This document shows positions 16,587-23,024 of a stretch of 35,571 nt of DNA, in pieces (position 1 is the first letter of the stretch; the number at the start of each line of letters is the position of its first letter). Location: positions 1-35,571 of the forward strand of contig CAJOHV010000021.1 of the NCBI GenBank assembly GCA_905234485.1. Direction: 5' to 3'. A program made the translations under genes and the position numbers. The DNA comes from an uncultured Bacteroidales bacterium. GTDB lineage: Bacteria > Bacteroidota > Bacteroidia > Bacteroidales > UBA932. The notes beneath the pieces were generated by a model that was given only the letters and a program-made list of their open reading frames with translations, had not been told where the DNA came from and made no database searches.

Positions 16587-16694
16587 CGTGGGGGCTAAGT
16601 CCTTAATCAGCAGTGTTTTAGCCAAAAGAGGTCTCTCGTTTTCGGGAGACCTCTTTTAAGTATCTGCCTAATAGTAAGCACGTTAGCCCCCACG
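16587..16694 (+). repeat. Nested inverted repeat with central bidirectional terminator
   Basis: Starts one base after the U32 stop. The outer arms are perfect 12-bp inverted repeats (16587-16598, CGTGGGGGCTAA, with 16683-16694). The core is a perfect 15-bp stem with a TTTT loop (16624-16638 with 16643-16657) whose ends are AAAA and TTTT, so it can terminate from both sides. GGCTAA in the left arm (16593-16598) could instead pair with TTAGCC at 16618-16623. The sequence between the arms is only partly complementary. The rest of the gap, to 16888, is AT-rich and holds only gene debris (next entry). Confidence 0.8.
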
Positions 16695-16728
16695 GCCCCA
16701 AAAAAAATGAGAAAAGGCGGAATGATTG

Positions 16729-16833
16729 CTATAATTTATTAAACCGTTTATTTATCGCTTGGAAATCATCTATCGCAGAATATAATGCCTCCTCAGATAT
16801 CTTGCCTTCTTCAGAAATAGTATGTGGGTGTCT
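16729..16833 (-). pseudogene. C-terminal fragment of an unknown protein
   Basis: The minus strand reads a coding-like tail of 34 residues (including ISEEGKISEEALYSAIDDF and ending INKRFNKL) and then a stop at 16729-16731. Upstream it is blocked by a stop at 16834-16836, while the adjacent frame reads a short SVKDTH-containing piece up to the same place. This suggests a decayed gene with a frameshift. I do not recognise the family. Composition is AT-rich like the toxin-antitoxin genes next to it and unlike the core genes. Confidence 0.4.
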
Positions 16834-16888
16834 TTAACTGAAAAAGGTAGGAAATTTTATTTAAACGCCATAATATCAGCACCTTATA

Positions 16889-17233
16889 TTAACCCAGATC
16901 CAATCCTAGCCGATGGGCTATTACATGATTGTTAGTGAGGTGACGAACAAGAAAGACAGTATCGCCATCTACATTATAGGCACTGTATAATACATACCAG
17001 GTTGTGTGGCGACTATGCCTGAAAGCAGAATATAGGATGTCGGAGCCATAGCGTTTATAATATGCTGGGGCTTCCTTCTTAACCTTTAAAGGCAATTTGG
17101 TTTGTATTTCGCGAAAGAGCTTTTCTGAGTACTCTATCGCGGCATCCTTGCTATTAAGATATCCTTTGTTGTAAAGGATTTGGGCGAGTTCGAGGAATTG
17201 GTCTACTACTTCCGGGAGGAATAATACTTTCAT
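16889..17233 (-). CDS. Type II toxin, RelE/ParE family
   Basis: A 114-aa basic protein of the RelE/ParE fold: N-terminal MKVLFLPEVVDQFLELAQIL, a Lys/Arg-rich middle (LPLKVKKEAPAYYKRYG) and a C-terminal strand pair with VLYSAYNVDGDTVFLVRHLTNN. RelE members cleave ribosome-bound mRNA and ParE members poison gyrase; the sequence alone does not decide which. I chose the start at 17233, not the in-frame ATG at 17266, because the longer form would begin inside the antitoxin gene and the family normally opens at this M-K-V. It starts 1 nt after the antitoxin stop. It is AT-rich against its neighbours, in keeping with horizontal acquisition. Confidence 0.85.
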   Translation of the reverse strand: MKVLFLPEVVDQFLELAQILYNKGYLNSKDAAIEYSEKLFREIQTKLPLKVKKEAPAYYKRYGSDILYSAFRHSRHTTWYVLYSAYNVDGDTVFLVRHLTNNHVIAHRLGLDLG

Positions 17234-17234
17234 A

Positions 17235-17471
17235 TCAAGCTGATTTCCCAGCTTCTTTCCTCTCAAACATTTCGGTTAATCCTTCTCTTACTCTTTCAAT
17301 GACATCATCAACGGTAATAGCCCTTGCCAAATCCGCTTCGGGCGCATGATTCTGCGCGATAAGGACGAATGACTCGTCTCTGCCACGTTGAATTACCACC
17401 CGTTCGGTACGGGCGAGATCCAAATACTTTTTCAAATTATTGCGTAGTTCCGCTGTGCTAATGACCACCAT
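17235..17471 (-). CDS. Type II antitoxin, Phd/YefM family
   Basis: A 78-aa antitoxin. The N-terminal DNA-binding part shows the Phd/YefM pattern (STAELRNNLKKYLDLA, then VVIQRGRDESFVLIA at residues 25-39); the C-terminal tail (VDDVIERVREGLTEMFERKE) would wrap the toxin. It is the first gene of the pair, as usual, with the toxin 1 nt behind. A perfect 16-bp palindrome 8 nt upstream of its ATG is the probable site of autorepression, and a consensus promoter overlaps it. Confidence 0.88.
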   Translation of the reverse strand: MVVISTAELRNNLKKYLDLARTERVVIQRGRDESFVLIAQNHAPEADLARAITVDDVIERVREGLTEMFERKEAGKSA

Positions 17472-17478
17472 AATACAA

Positions 17479-17494
17479 GTACATTATAATGTAC
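17479..17494. promoter_or_regulatory. Palindromic operator of the toxin-antitoxin operon
   Basis: GTACATTATAATGTAC is a perfect 16-bp palindrome lying between the promoter -7 element and the antitoxin ATG, where a bound repressor would block initiation. It includes TGTACA at one edge (17490-17495 on the plus strand), the hexamer known as the core of YefM-family operators. The site fits autoregulation by the Phd/YefM protein; binding is inference. Confidence 0.75.
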
Positions 17495-17523
17495 AAAATT
17501 AAGAAAAAAGGATTAATCTCAAA
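17494..17523 (-). promoter_or_regulatory. Promoter of the toxin-antitoxin operon
   Basis: On the minus strand TTTG (17520-17523), 18 nt, TAATTTTG (17494-17501), a Bacteroides-type promoter with a slightly short spacer. It abuts the operator palindrome. The leader is about 15 nt. Confidence 0.6.
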
Positions 17524-17563
17524 TGCTGATTTTGAAAAGAAGATGAAGTTTTAAATAGTTTAA

Positions 17564-17677
17564 ATATTACTCAAAAAAGGAAAGTTCACCGACGCTAATG
17601 GAATAGACCACGCAGATTTCGGATTTGCTCTCCCTATCGCAAAGGTAATACTATCCTATAATAATCCAACAGCTTGG
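17564..17677. other. AT-rich gap with possible gene relic and a second promoter match
   Basis: The 206-nt gap 17472-17677 holds the TA promoter on its left. On the plus strand, 17564 onward reads a protein-like stretch (FTDANGIDHADFGFALPIA) with no recognisable start, running into the antisense of the next gene; it may be a relic or chance. On the minus strand TTG (17667-17669), 19 nt, TACCTTTG (17640-17647) resembles a promoter aimed at the toxin-antitoxin pair. Neither is certain. Confidence 0.3.
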
Positions 17678-18900
17678 CTAGATATTTTGGGCCACCAAAT
17701 AACCCGTGCTCCACGCAGCCTGGAGGTTGAAGCCGCCGGTGAGGGCGTCGATGTCCAGGACTTCGCCGGCGAAGAAGAGACCCGGGTGCCGGCGCGATTC
17801 GAGGGTGGAAGGGTTCACGGCGGACATCGACACGCCGCCGGCGGTGACGAACTCCTCTTTGAACTTCGCGCGGCCCGTTATCTCGTAGGGGTCGGCTGTC
17901 AACACCGCGACAAGACGATTCAAGCCCTTAGATCCCAGTTCTGCCCAGCGAATGTCTTCGCGAAGGCCGGCACGACTGAGGATATGCTCCCAGGCGCGGG
18001 CGGTAAGGCCTTCCGGATGGACGCTCGCGACTTGCTTCGCGGGGTTCGTCGCGGCTGCAGAAGAAAGCCAATCGCGTATTTCTGCTTCTGTGGCGCTTAG
18101 CCAATTAATAAGCAACGTCCCTTTGTACGTGGTATCTGCAAGGTGGCGGGCAGCGTAGGAAGACAGACGAAGAGTGGCCGGACCGCTGACGCCCCAATCG
18201 GTGAGGAGCAAAGTGCCGTGCGAGCGGAACTTGGTGCCGGCAAGGGACAAGGTTACATTTTCAATAGTGGTTCCGGTCAATTCTTTGATTCCGGAATCAG
18301 ATAGTTTAAGTGTGAAAAGTGATGGAACCGGCGGGATAATATCAATGCCCAATCCTTCGAGAAGGTTGAGCGCCCCGCCGCCGGTGGTGACTACGACTTT
18401 ATCTGCGAGAATAGCGTCGCCGCCCGCGAGGGTTAGGCTGAAGCCGTCTGCTTCGCGGCTAATCTTTTCAATCTTCGCGTGGCATTTGAGTTCGATACCC
18501 AGTTTGCGTATCAAATTCTCAAGTGTTCGGACAACTTGCATCGCGTCCTGAGAGACGGGGAAAAGGCGGCCGGGGGTGTCGCCTTCAGAACGCACGGGTT
18601 CTTCCACTAGCCGCACGCCTTCCGCTTCCCACCAACTTCTTGCGTCCTCTGGAGAAAAAACTCGGAACGCCTGGCGGACGAGTTTCTCGCCGCGGGGATA
18701 AACTTCGGAGAGCGACGAGACGTTCTCGAAAGTGTTGCTGATATTGCAGCGGCCGCCTCCTGTGACGGCTACCTTGGCGAGGGCGCCCCCGCCTCGTAGA
18801 CCGTCACGGCCGCGCAAGGAAGCCGCCGCTTTAGCGCGATAGCGCAAAAGCAACCCGCAGCGCCACCGCCAATAACAGCTATGCTCGAATTGGTAGTCAC
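17678..18900 (-). pseudogene. HI0933/YhiN-like FAD-dependent oxidoreductase, single frameshift
   Basis: A flavoprotein of the HI0933/BaiN family (function not settled) in two frames. Frame one carries the N-terminal FAD-binding signature SIAVIGGGAAGCFCAIALKR and the end of strand two (VTVYEAG). Frame two takes up directly with ALAKVAVTGGGRCNISN and runs intact to a normal C-terminus (GGFNLQAAWSTGYLVAQNI). One missing base at the run of five G on the coding strand (18786-18790) explains the shift. A GTG at 18900 is the best start; the in-frame ATG at 18966 would place the start within a cluster of hairpins. A sequencing error is as likely as a true mutation. Confidence 0.8.
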
Positions 18901-18921
18901 TTGCTCAGTGGTAGGTAACAA

Positions 18922-19018
18922 GTCGCCATCAGGCGACCGGCCGGGCCGGGTATTTGACGAAGGCAAATACGGAAAGGCGGAAAGGCCGCAGGGGGCTCGG
19001 GGGATGTGTCATCCCCCG
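18922..19018 (-). repeat. Cluster of three perfect hairpins between codB and the flavoprotein gene
   Basis: Three perfect stems in 97 bp: 18998-19006 with 19010-19018 (9 bp, CGGGGGATG, 3-nt loop), 18950-18956 with 18964-18970 (7 bp, GTATTTG) and 18922-18927 with 18932-18937 (6 bp, GTCGCC). The first is near the codB stop and could help end that transcript, though no T run follows. Together they may form a leader of the flavoprotein gene. Confidence 0.5.
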
Positions 19019-19048
19019 TCTAATAGCCCGCTCCAGCTCCTATTATTG

Positions 19049-20302
19049 CTATTTGTTCTTGCAAATCAACTGACCGATGATGTAGATGACGGCAGCGGTG
19101 CACATTCCGTTGATGGACGGAATTCCCCAGTGAACGAGGTTGGCCACGACTGCGCCGCCCACGACGCCAGCGACTGCGAACCAGTCGACCGTGCGGATGG
19201 CGATAGTGTCGTCAAGATACTCTTTCCTGTGAAGGAAGTAGCCGAGGATCAGGATAATACCCACCGGAGGAAGGGTGCAGTTAAGGACATTGAGCCAACT
19301 GCAGAAGTTCCAGTAGAGCCACACCGCGGCAACGGTTCCGATAACGCCGGAGATGAGAACCATCAGTTTCTTCGAACCGCCGGTGATGTTGGCGAGACCG
19401 AGACCGGTGGAGTAAAGGGCGTTGTCGTTGGTGGTCCAGATGTTCAGGCCGAGCACTGCGACTGCGACATAGAAGAGGTTGAGGTTGAGCATAACCTCGA
19501 AGATATCGTTACCTCCGACATAGATGGAGGAGACTGCTCCGAAGAAGAACATGAGCGAGTTGCCGAGGAAGAAGGCGCAGACTGTGACGATAGCTGCAAT
19601 CTTTCCGTTCTTCGCAAAGCGGGTGAAGTTCGGGGTGGCCGTACCTCCGGAGACGAAACTTCCGATCACCAGACCGGCGCCTGCGATAACTCCAAGGTCC
19701 TTGGTTCCCTTCGCAAACTGCTCGATGAGACCGGTATCACCATGCTTGACAGCGAGGATCATAGCAACAGTACCGAGGATGGCGACGAGCGGGACTGCGA
19801 TGTAACTCACAATCGTGAGGCTCTTGATTCCGTAGTAGGCGCTGGCGGTCATCAGGATACCGGCGATAGCGACCAGCAGGTAACCCTGCCAGGGCATAAA
19901 GTCGGGAGTGACCTCAAGGCCGAGGATTTCCTTCGCGACCGGGATTGCGAACATCGCGAGACCCACGCCGAACCAGCCCATCTGGGTGAAACTGATCATG
20001 GCGCTGGGCAGCCAGCTGCCCTTACGGCCAAAGCTGCGCTGTGCAAGAAGATCGAGCGACAGTCCGCTTTCGGCACCGATGTATCCGAGCGAGCCGGTGT
20101 AGGCTCCCAGGATAACACCACCGAGAATCAGAGCGCCGATGAAGCCTTTGAAATCAAGACCTGCAGCAAGGTTCTGGCCTACCCACATACTCGCGGAGAA
20201 GAAGGTGAAGCCAAGCATAATCATGAACATTGTCAGCGTGCCACGGCGTGACGAGGAGGGCACACTCGATTTTGAGAAATCGAAATCGTTTTTGTTACTC
20301 AT
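19049..20302 (-). CDS. codB: Cytosine permease (NCS1 family)
   Basis: A 417-aa nucleobase:cation symporter of the NCS1/CodB family, with about 12 hydrophobic helices in the inner membrane. Typical motifs are the N-terminal GFTFFSASMWVGQNLAAG helix, QRSFGRKGSWLPSAMISFTQMGWFGVG, and VLGLNIWTTNDNALYSTGLG in the second half. Substrate is probably cytosine, though related members carry other pyrimidines or purines. Its ATG overlaps the stop of the phosphoribosyltransferase-like gene (ATGA), so the pair is coupled and suggests nucleobase uptake and salvage. No codA (cytosine deaminase) is nearby. Confidence 0.9.
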   Translation of the reverse strand: MSNKNDFDFSKSSVPSSSRRGTLTMFMIMLGFTFFSASMWVGQNLAAGLDFKGFIGALILGGVILGAYTGSLGYIGAESGLSLDLLAQRSFGRKGSWLPSAMISFTQMGWFGVGLAMFAIPVAKEILGLEVTPDFMPWQGYLLVAIAGILMTASAYYGIKSLTIVSYIAVPLVAILGTVAMILAVKHGDTGLIEQFAKGTKDLGVIAGAGLVIGSFVSGGTATPNFTRFAKNGKIAAIVTVCAFFLGNSLMFFFGAVSSIYVGGNDIFEVMLNLNLFYVAVAVLGLNIWTTNDNALYSTGLGLANITGGSKKLMVLISGVIGTVAAVWLYWNFCSWLNVLNCTLPPVGIILILGYFLHRKEYLDDTIAIRTVDWFAVAGVVGGAVVANLVHWGIPSINGMCTAAVIYIIGQLICKNK

Positions 20303-21351
20303 TGTTCTATGGTTTTAAAAAGTTGTTGCAGACGTGTTTCGCAGATTTCCTCCAGCGAATGTTTGCGAAGGTCAGAAAGGTACTTCTGCTCCTTATTATA
20401 TAATGGTTCAAGATTCCAATCAGCGGAATAGCCACAGATTTCCAGCCATTCCGGGTAAGTGGCGTGCGAGTAGCCCACCTTTTCGGCAAGGAACGCATCG
20501 TAGTCAGCGGCGGGCGCGGCCTTGCGGAGATCTTCCCAATAGCCGATGACCTCCTCGAAATGGTCGCCGATCTCGTAGCGCCGCGCCCCGCCGTCGTAGA
20601 TAATGCACTTTTCGAGCAGTGCGGGAGCATACTCGTAGTCGAGTATGTATTCGCGGAATTCGGGGGAGATGCAGCCGCCCTTCCAGCCGAAATCGATCAT
20701 GGGGATATTCACGCCCGTGACACCCTTGTCTTCGTAGACGGTGAACGCCCCTTCGAAGAACACGCATTCGAATCCCTCGAACGCCGACCATTTCTCCCGA
20801 ATCATCGCCGACAGTTCTTCGAAGAGCGTGAATGCCTTCGTGCCGCCGATCGTGAAGAAGATGATCCTGCGGATGCTGCCGCCCGCTTTCGCGAACTCCT
20901 CCACGGTGTGCTGCATGCACTTGCGGATAGTGTCGCCGCTGGCGAGGATGTCGCCGATCATCAGCGTGCAATCCTTTTCCGGATGCAGTTTGTCGTATTT
21001 AATCTCCAATCCTTCGATGACGTGGTTACGAATCACGCGCTCGCAACTGAGGAAGTTGATGTTGTCCACCTTGATTCCGAGGGAGTGGCAGCATTCTTCG
21101 AGCGGGTAATTCAGGCCACCGCGAAGGATAGTGAGAATAGCGGCTTTTTTGAGATCCGGCTCCAGAGCCTTGAGAGCGGCCTTCATAGGAGTAACCAGAG
21201 CGGTGCAGCAGTCGTAGCCTATCACCTCCGGAGAGGCCATAAGATGGCGGGAGCCTTCGCTGCCGATTATATAGTAATCATTCAGAGAATCCTTGGAGAC
21301 GAGCTTATAAAGAGCGGTCTCCTGATCTTTTCGGACTAAGTTGATAAACAT
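20299..21351 (-). CDS. Phosphoribosyltransferase-like protein, probable nucleobase salvage
   Basis: A 350-aa cytoplasmic protein with a type I phosphoribosyltransferase fold in its first half: LTILRGGLNYPLEECC looks like the PPi loop region and CTLMIGDILASGDTI the PRPP-binding loop. The second half (from about residue 190, through FFEGAFTVYEDKG and DFGWKGGCISPEF) has no domain I can name, and the protein is far longer than ordinary orotate or uracil phosphoribosyltransferases (about 210 aa). The start at 21351 is chosen because the promoter -7 lies at 21375-21382; the in-frame ATG at 21414 is upstream of it. Coupled to codB, it probably acts on the base that CodB imports; the exact substrate is unknown. 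Confidence 0.75.
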   Translation of the reverse strand: MFINLVRKDQETALYKLVSKDSLNDYYIIGSEGSRHLMASPEVIGYDCCTALVTPMKAALKALEPDLKKAAILTILRGGLNYPLEECCHSLGIKVDNINFLSCERVIRNHVIEGLEIKYDKLHPEKDCTLMIGDILASGDTIRKCMQHTVEEFAKAGGSIRRIIFFTIGGTKAFTLFEELSAMIREKWSAFEGFECVFFEGAFTVYEDKGVTGVNIPMIDFGWKGGCISPEFREYILDYEYAPALLEKCIIYDGGARRYEIGDHFEEVIGYWEDLRKAAPAADYDAFLAEKVGYSHATYPEWLEICGYSADWNLEPLYNKEQKYLSDLRKHSLEEICETRLQQLFKTIEQ

Positions 21352-21382
21352 CCCGATTAGAACTAACCGGGTTACAAAGATA
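21352..21382 (-). promoter_or_regulatory. Promoter -7 element and start-proximal hairpin of the PRTase-codB operon
   Basis: On the minus strand TATCTTTG (21375-21382) matches TAnnTTTG; the -33 element is weak. Between it and the ATG lies CCCGGTTA / TAATCGGG (21352-21359 with 21364-21371), an 8-bp stem with one G-T pair and a 4-nt loop that ends exactly at the start codon. The predicted mRNA would therefore begin with a hairpin covering the ribosome landing site, which could be a simple regulatory device. Confidence 0.5.
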
Positions 21383-21470
21383 AACAAATTTTCGTCACTT
21401 AACCGTGTGAACACTTTTTTATATGAATATTTCTTTGTCCCTTTGCTGCAGAACCAAACATTTTATTGCT

Positions 21471-22703
21471 ATGAAAACATCATTAATCAGACTTTCAGTC
21501 GCCTGCCTTTTGGCGCTAACAATCTCATCTTGCAGCAAATACGCATCCGGGCCGTCTATTTATATGCCCGACAATAGTTCTTCGCTCGGAGAATCCGATT
21601 CTTCCGGATTCGACTTATCGTCTCTGGCCCGGATGTTTTCTGCGCTGCCCATCGACGTGGAGCAAATGGAAGAAGTGATGGACGCCGCATCGTCCTCAGT
21701 CGGCAATGGCTACGACGAAGAATACACGATGAAACAACTCGTGGAGGCGCCCGGCTGCGGGGTGGGCGACAGCCCGACCAAAGCCGGGAGTTACGCGCGC
21801 CCGCTTCGGGATATGATAGCGGAGTACCTGGGAAGCGGCACCAAAGCGGGCGCGCAGGATGTGGAAGAGTACCTAAACGCCCTGTCGGAGTCCGAACTCC
21901 AGATCTACTGGCCTTATTCCGAAGACTGGGACGGCGAAGAACTGCCCATCATCACCTTCGACCCCGGCTACGGCTCTGAATATAATTATGGATATAAGAT
22001 AGGGCGCGACCCGAACGGCTTCCGCGTGGTGGACTCAGTCTATGTGGACGAGAACATCGCCCGCGAACACCCCGTGTGGGTAATCAATAAAAACGACGAC
22101 GCCGGACACACCCCGCTGGAACTGTACGCGCCTTCGGCCCGTACTGCTTGCAGCCCACTGCACCCCCAGGGGACTGTGGAGCGCACCTCCAAGACCCCAT
22201 GTCTTATTAACGGGTCTGAGACTAAGTCCGGGCCGCGTATGCTGTATCTCCGATCGTTCACTATGCTCCGCCAGTACGACTCCTGGTTCAGGGGAGGCAG
22301 CGAGTTCTTCGTCAAGTGCGGAGCCGTGAACGGTTTCCACGCCACCACCGAAGCGGAGATGCGTCTCTACTACCCCAGCGTGACGGACTTTATGGTGGTC
22401 GTTAAGCGAAAGCAACTCGGCGAAGAGATACCCTACAACGGCATCATTATGACCGATTTCACGAATCAGTTGGAGAACCTCGCGTTTCTGATAACCGAAG
22501 ACGACGGCGGGACCCAGACATCCTGGAAGTGTTCCGCCACCGTAAAAGTCAGATCCCGCAGTTACGGATTCGATGTGGATATCCCCTACAACGAAAAGGA
22601 CGACATCGTCTGGCGCGGCCAGTTAAGCGCCAGTTTCTTCCAGGAAGCCGACTTCGTCACCGGCCGCTTCGGCGACGTTATGATCTCCTTTGCGCTGGAA
22701 TAG
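21471..22703 (+). CDS. Lipoprotein of unknown function
   Basis: A 410-aa lipoprotein: MKTSLIRL, a hydrophobic core and the lipobox TISSC with Cys21. I prefer this start to the in-frame ATG at 21423, which would put 16 extra residues before the signal peptide. The residues after the cysteine (SKYASGP) are not acidic, so it is probably not exported to the cell surface. The body has an acidic first part with a DVEEYLNALSESELQIYWPYSEDWDGE segment, and later beta-rich sequence. I recognise no domain. Similar lipoproteins occur in Bacteroidales. No clear promoter or terminator; it is monocistronic by context. Confidence 0.8.
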   Translation: MKTSLIRLSVACLLALTISSCSKYASGPSIYMPDNSSSLGESDSSGFDLSSLARMFSALPIDVEQMEEVMDAASSSVGNGYDEEYTMKQLVEAPGCGVGDSPTKAGSYARPLRDMIAEYLGSGTKAGAQDVEEYLNALSESELQIYWPYSEDWDGEELPIITFDPGYGSEYNYGYKIGRDPNGFRVVDSVYVDENIAREHPVWVINKNDDAGHTPLELYAPSARTACSPLHPQGTVERTSKTPCLINGSETKSGPRMLYLRSFTMLRQYDSWFRGGSEFFVKCGAVNGFHATTEAEMRLYYPSVTDFMVVVKRKQLGEEIPYNGIIMTDFTNQLENLAFLITEDDGGTQTSWKCSATVKVRSRSYGFDVDIPYNEKDDIVWRGQLSASFFQEADFVTGRFGDVMISFALE

Positions 22704-22772
22704 CCTTGCGGGTATCATTTCAGCGCCAGTACGCACGGTTAGAGGAGAAAAGCGGAGGCGGCATGCCCCGGT

Positions 22773-22801
22773 GGGGGGGGGGTCTGTTGAGGTCGCGGGT
22801 C
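22773..22801 (+). repeat. G10 tract and inverted 16-bp copy of tRNA-Gly sequence
   Basis: Ten consecutive G residues at 22773-22782 are followed by 22786-22801 (GTTGAGGTCGCGGGTC), identical to the variable/T-arm part of the tRNA-Gly gene but on the opposite strand. In the gap 22704-22864 I otherwise see only the tRNA terminator hairpin and no gene. Confidence 0.6.
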
Positions 22802-22828
22802 TACAGAACGCGAACCACATAAAACGCC

Positions 22829-22855
22829 GAATGACAGCCATGAAGGCTGTCATTC
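22829..22855 (-). terminator. Terminator-like hairpin downstream of tRNA-Gly
   Basis: Perfect 11-bp stem (22829-22839 with 22845-22855, GAATGACAGCC/GGCTGTCATTC) with a 5-nt loop, 9 nt past the 3' end of the tRNA. On the minus strand it is followed by GGCGTTTTA, a weak T run. Confidence 0.65.
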
Positions 22856-22864
22856 ATCGTTTTG

Positions 22865-22937
22865 AGCGGAAAACGGGGCTCGGACCCGCGACCTCAACCT
22901 TGGCAAGGTTGCGCTCTACCAACTGAGCTATTTCCGC
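22865..22937 (-). tRNA. tRNA-Gly (anticodon GCC)
   Basis: On the minus strand the 73-nt cloverleaf is complete: acceptor GCGGAAA/TTTCCGC, D-arm with AGCTCAGTTGGTAGAGC, anticodon stem CAACC/GGTTG with loop TTGCCAA (anticodon GCC at 22902-22904), T-arm GCGGGTCCGAGCCCCG, discriminator T. The 3' CCA is not encoded, so it must be added by the CCA-adding enzyme. Confidence 0.97.
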
Positions 22938-22962
22938 AATATGTTCCCGAAAAACGGGACTG

Positions 22963-22993
22963 CAAATATACGGCAAAAAATATAATACGCAAA
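22963..22993 (-). promoter_or_regulatory. Promoter of tRNA-Gly
   Basis: On the minus strand TTTG (22990-22993), 19 nt, TATATTTG (22963-22970), an exact Bacteroides-type promoter. The 5' leader of about 20 nt includes a small TCCCG/CGGGA hairpin before the mature tRNA end. Confidence 0.75.
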
Positions 22994-23003
22994 AAATTAT
23001 TAC

Positions 23004-23011
23004 TAAATTTG
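23004..23011 (+). promoter_or_regulatory. -7 element of the polysaccharide-utilization locus
   Basis: TAAATTTG, a TAnnTTTG match 13 nt before the ATG at 23025, in the gap divergent from the tRNA promoter. No TTTG lies at the proper distance upstream; a weak -33 would fit a locus that needs an activator. No hybrid two-component regulator, SusR-like or ECF sigma/anti-sigma gene is present in the window. Confidence 0.5.
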
Positions 23012-23024
23012 AGGTTACATAACC

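Noticed and set aside
16587..16694. CRISPR repeat or insertion sequence end
   Set aside because: There is a single nested palindrome, no spaced repeats, no transposase and no visible target duplication.
18780..18795. Programmed -1 ribosomal frameshift in the flavoprotein gene
   Set aside because: The direction fits, but the site is not a canonical X XXY YYZ heptamer, no stimulatory structure is evident and the family is not known for recoding. A lost base in the G run is simpler.
18881..20251. Long plus-strand open frame (456 codons) opposite codB
   Set aside because: It is antisense to a clear 12-helix permease; the translation is rich in Asp/Glu/His/Gly repeats with no domain. GC-rich codon bias opens such frames.
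22773..22782. Phase-variable G tract
   Set aside because: It lies in a gap after a gene with no promoter or start codon it could switch.
22786..22937. Integrative-element attachment site at tRNA-Gly
   Set aside because: The repeat is inverted and internal to the tRNA, and no integrase or element genes are adjacent.
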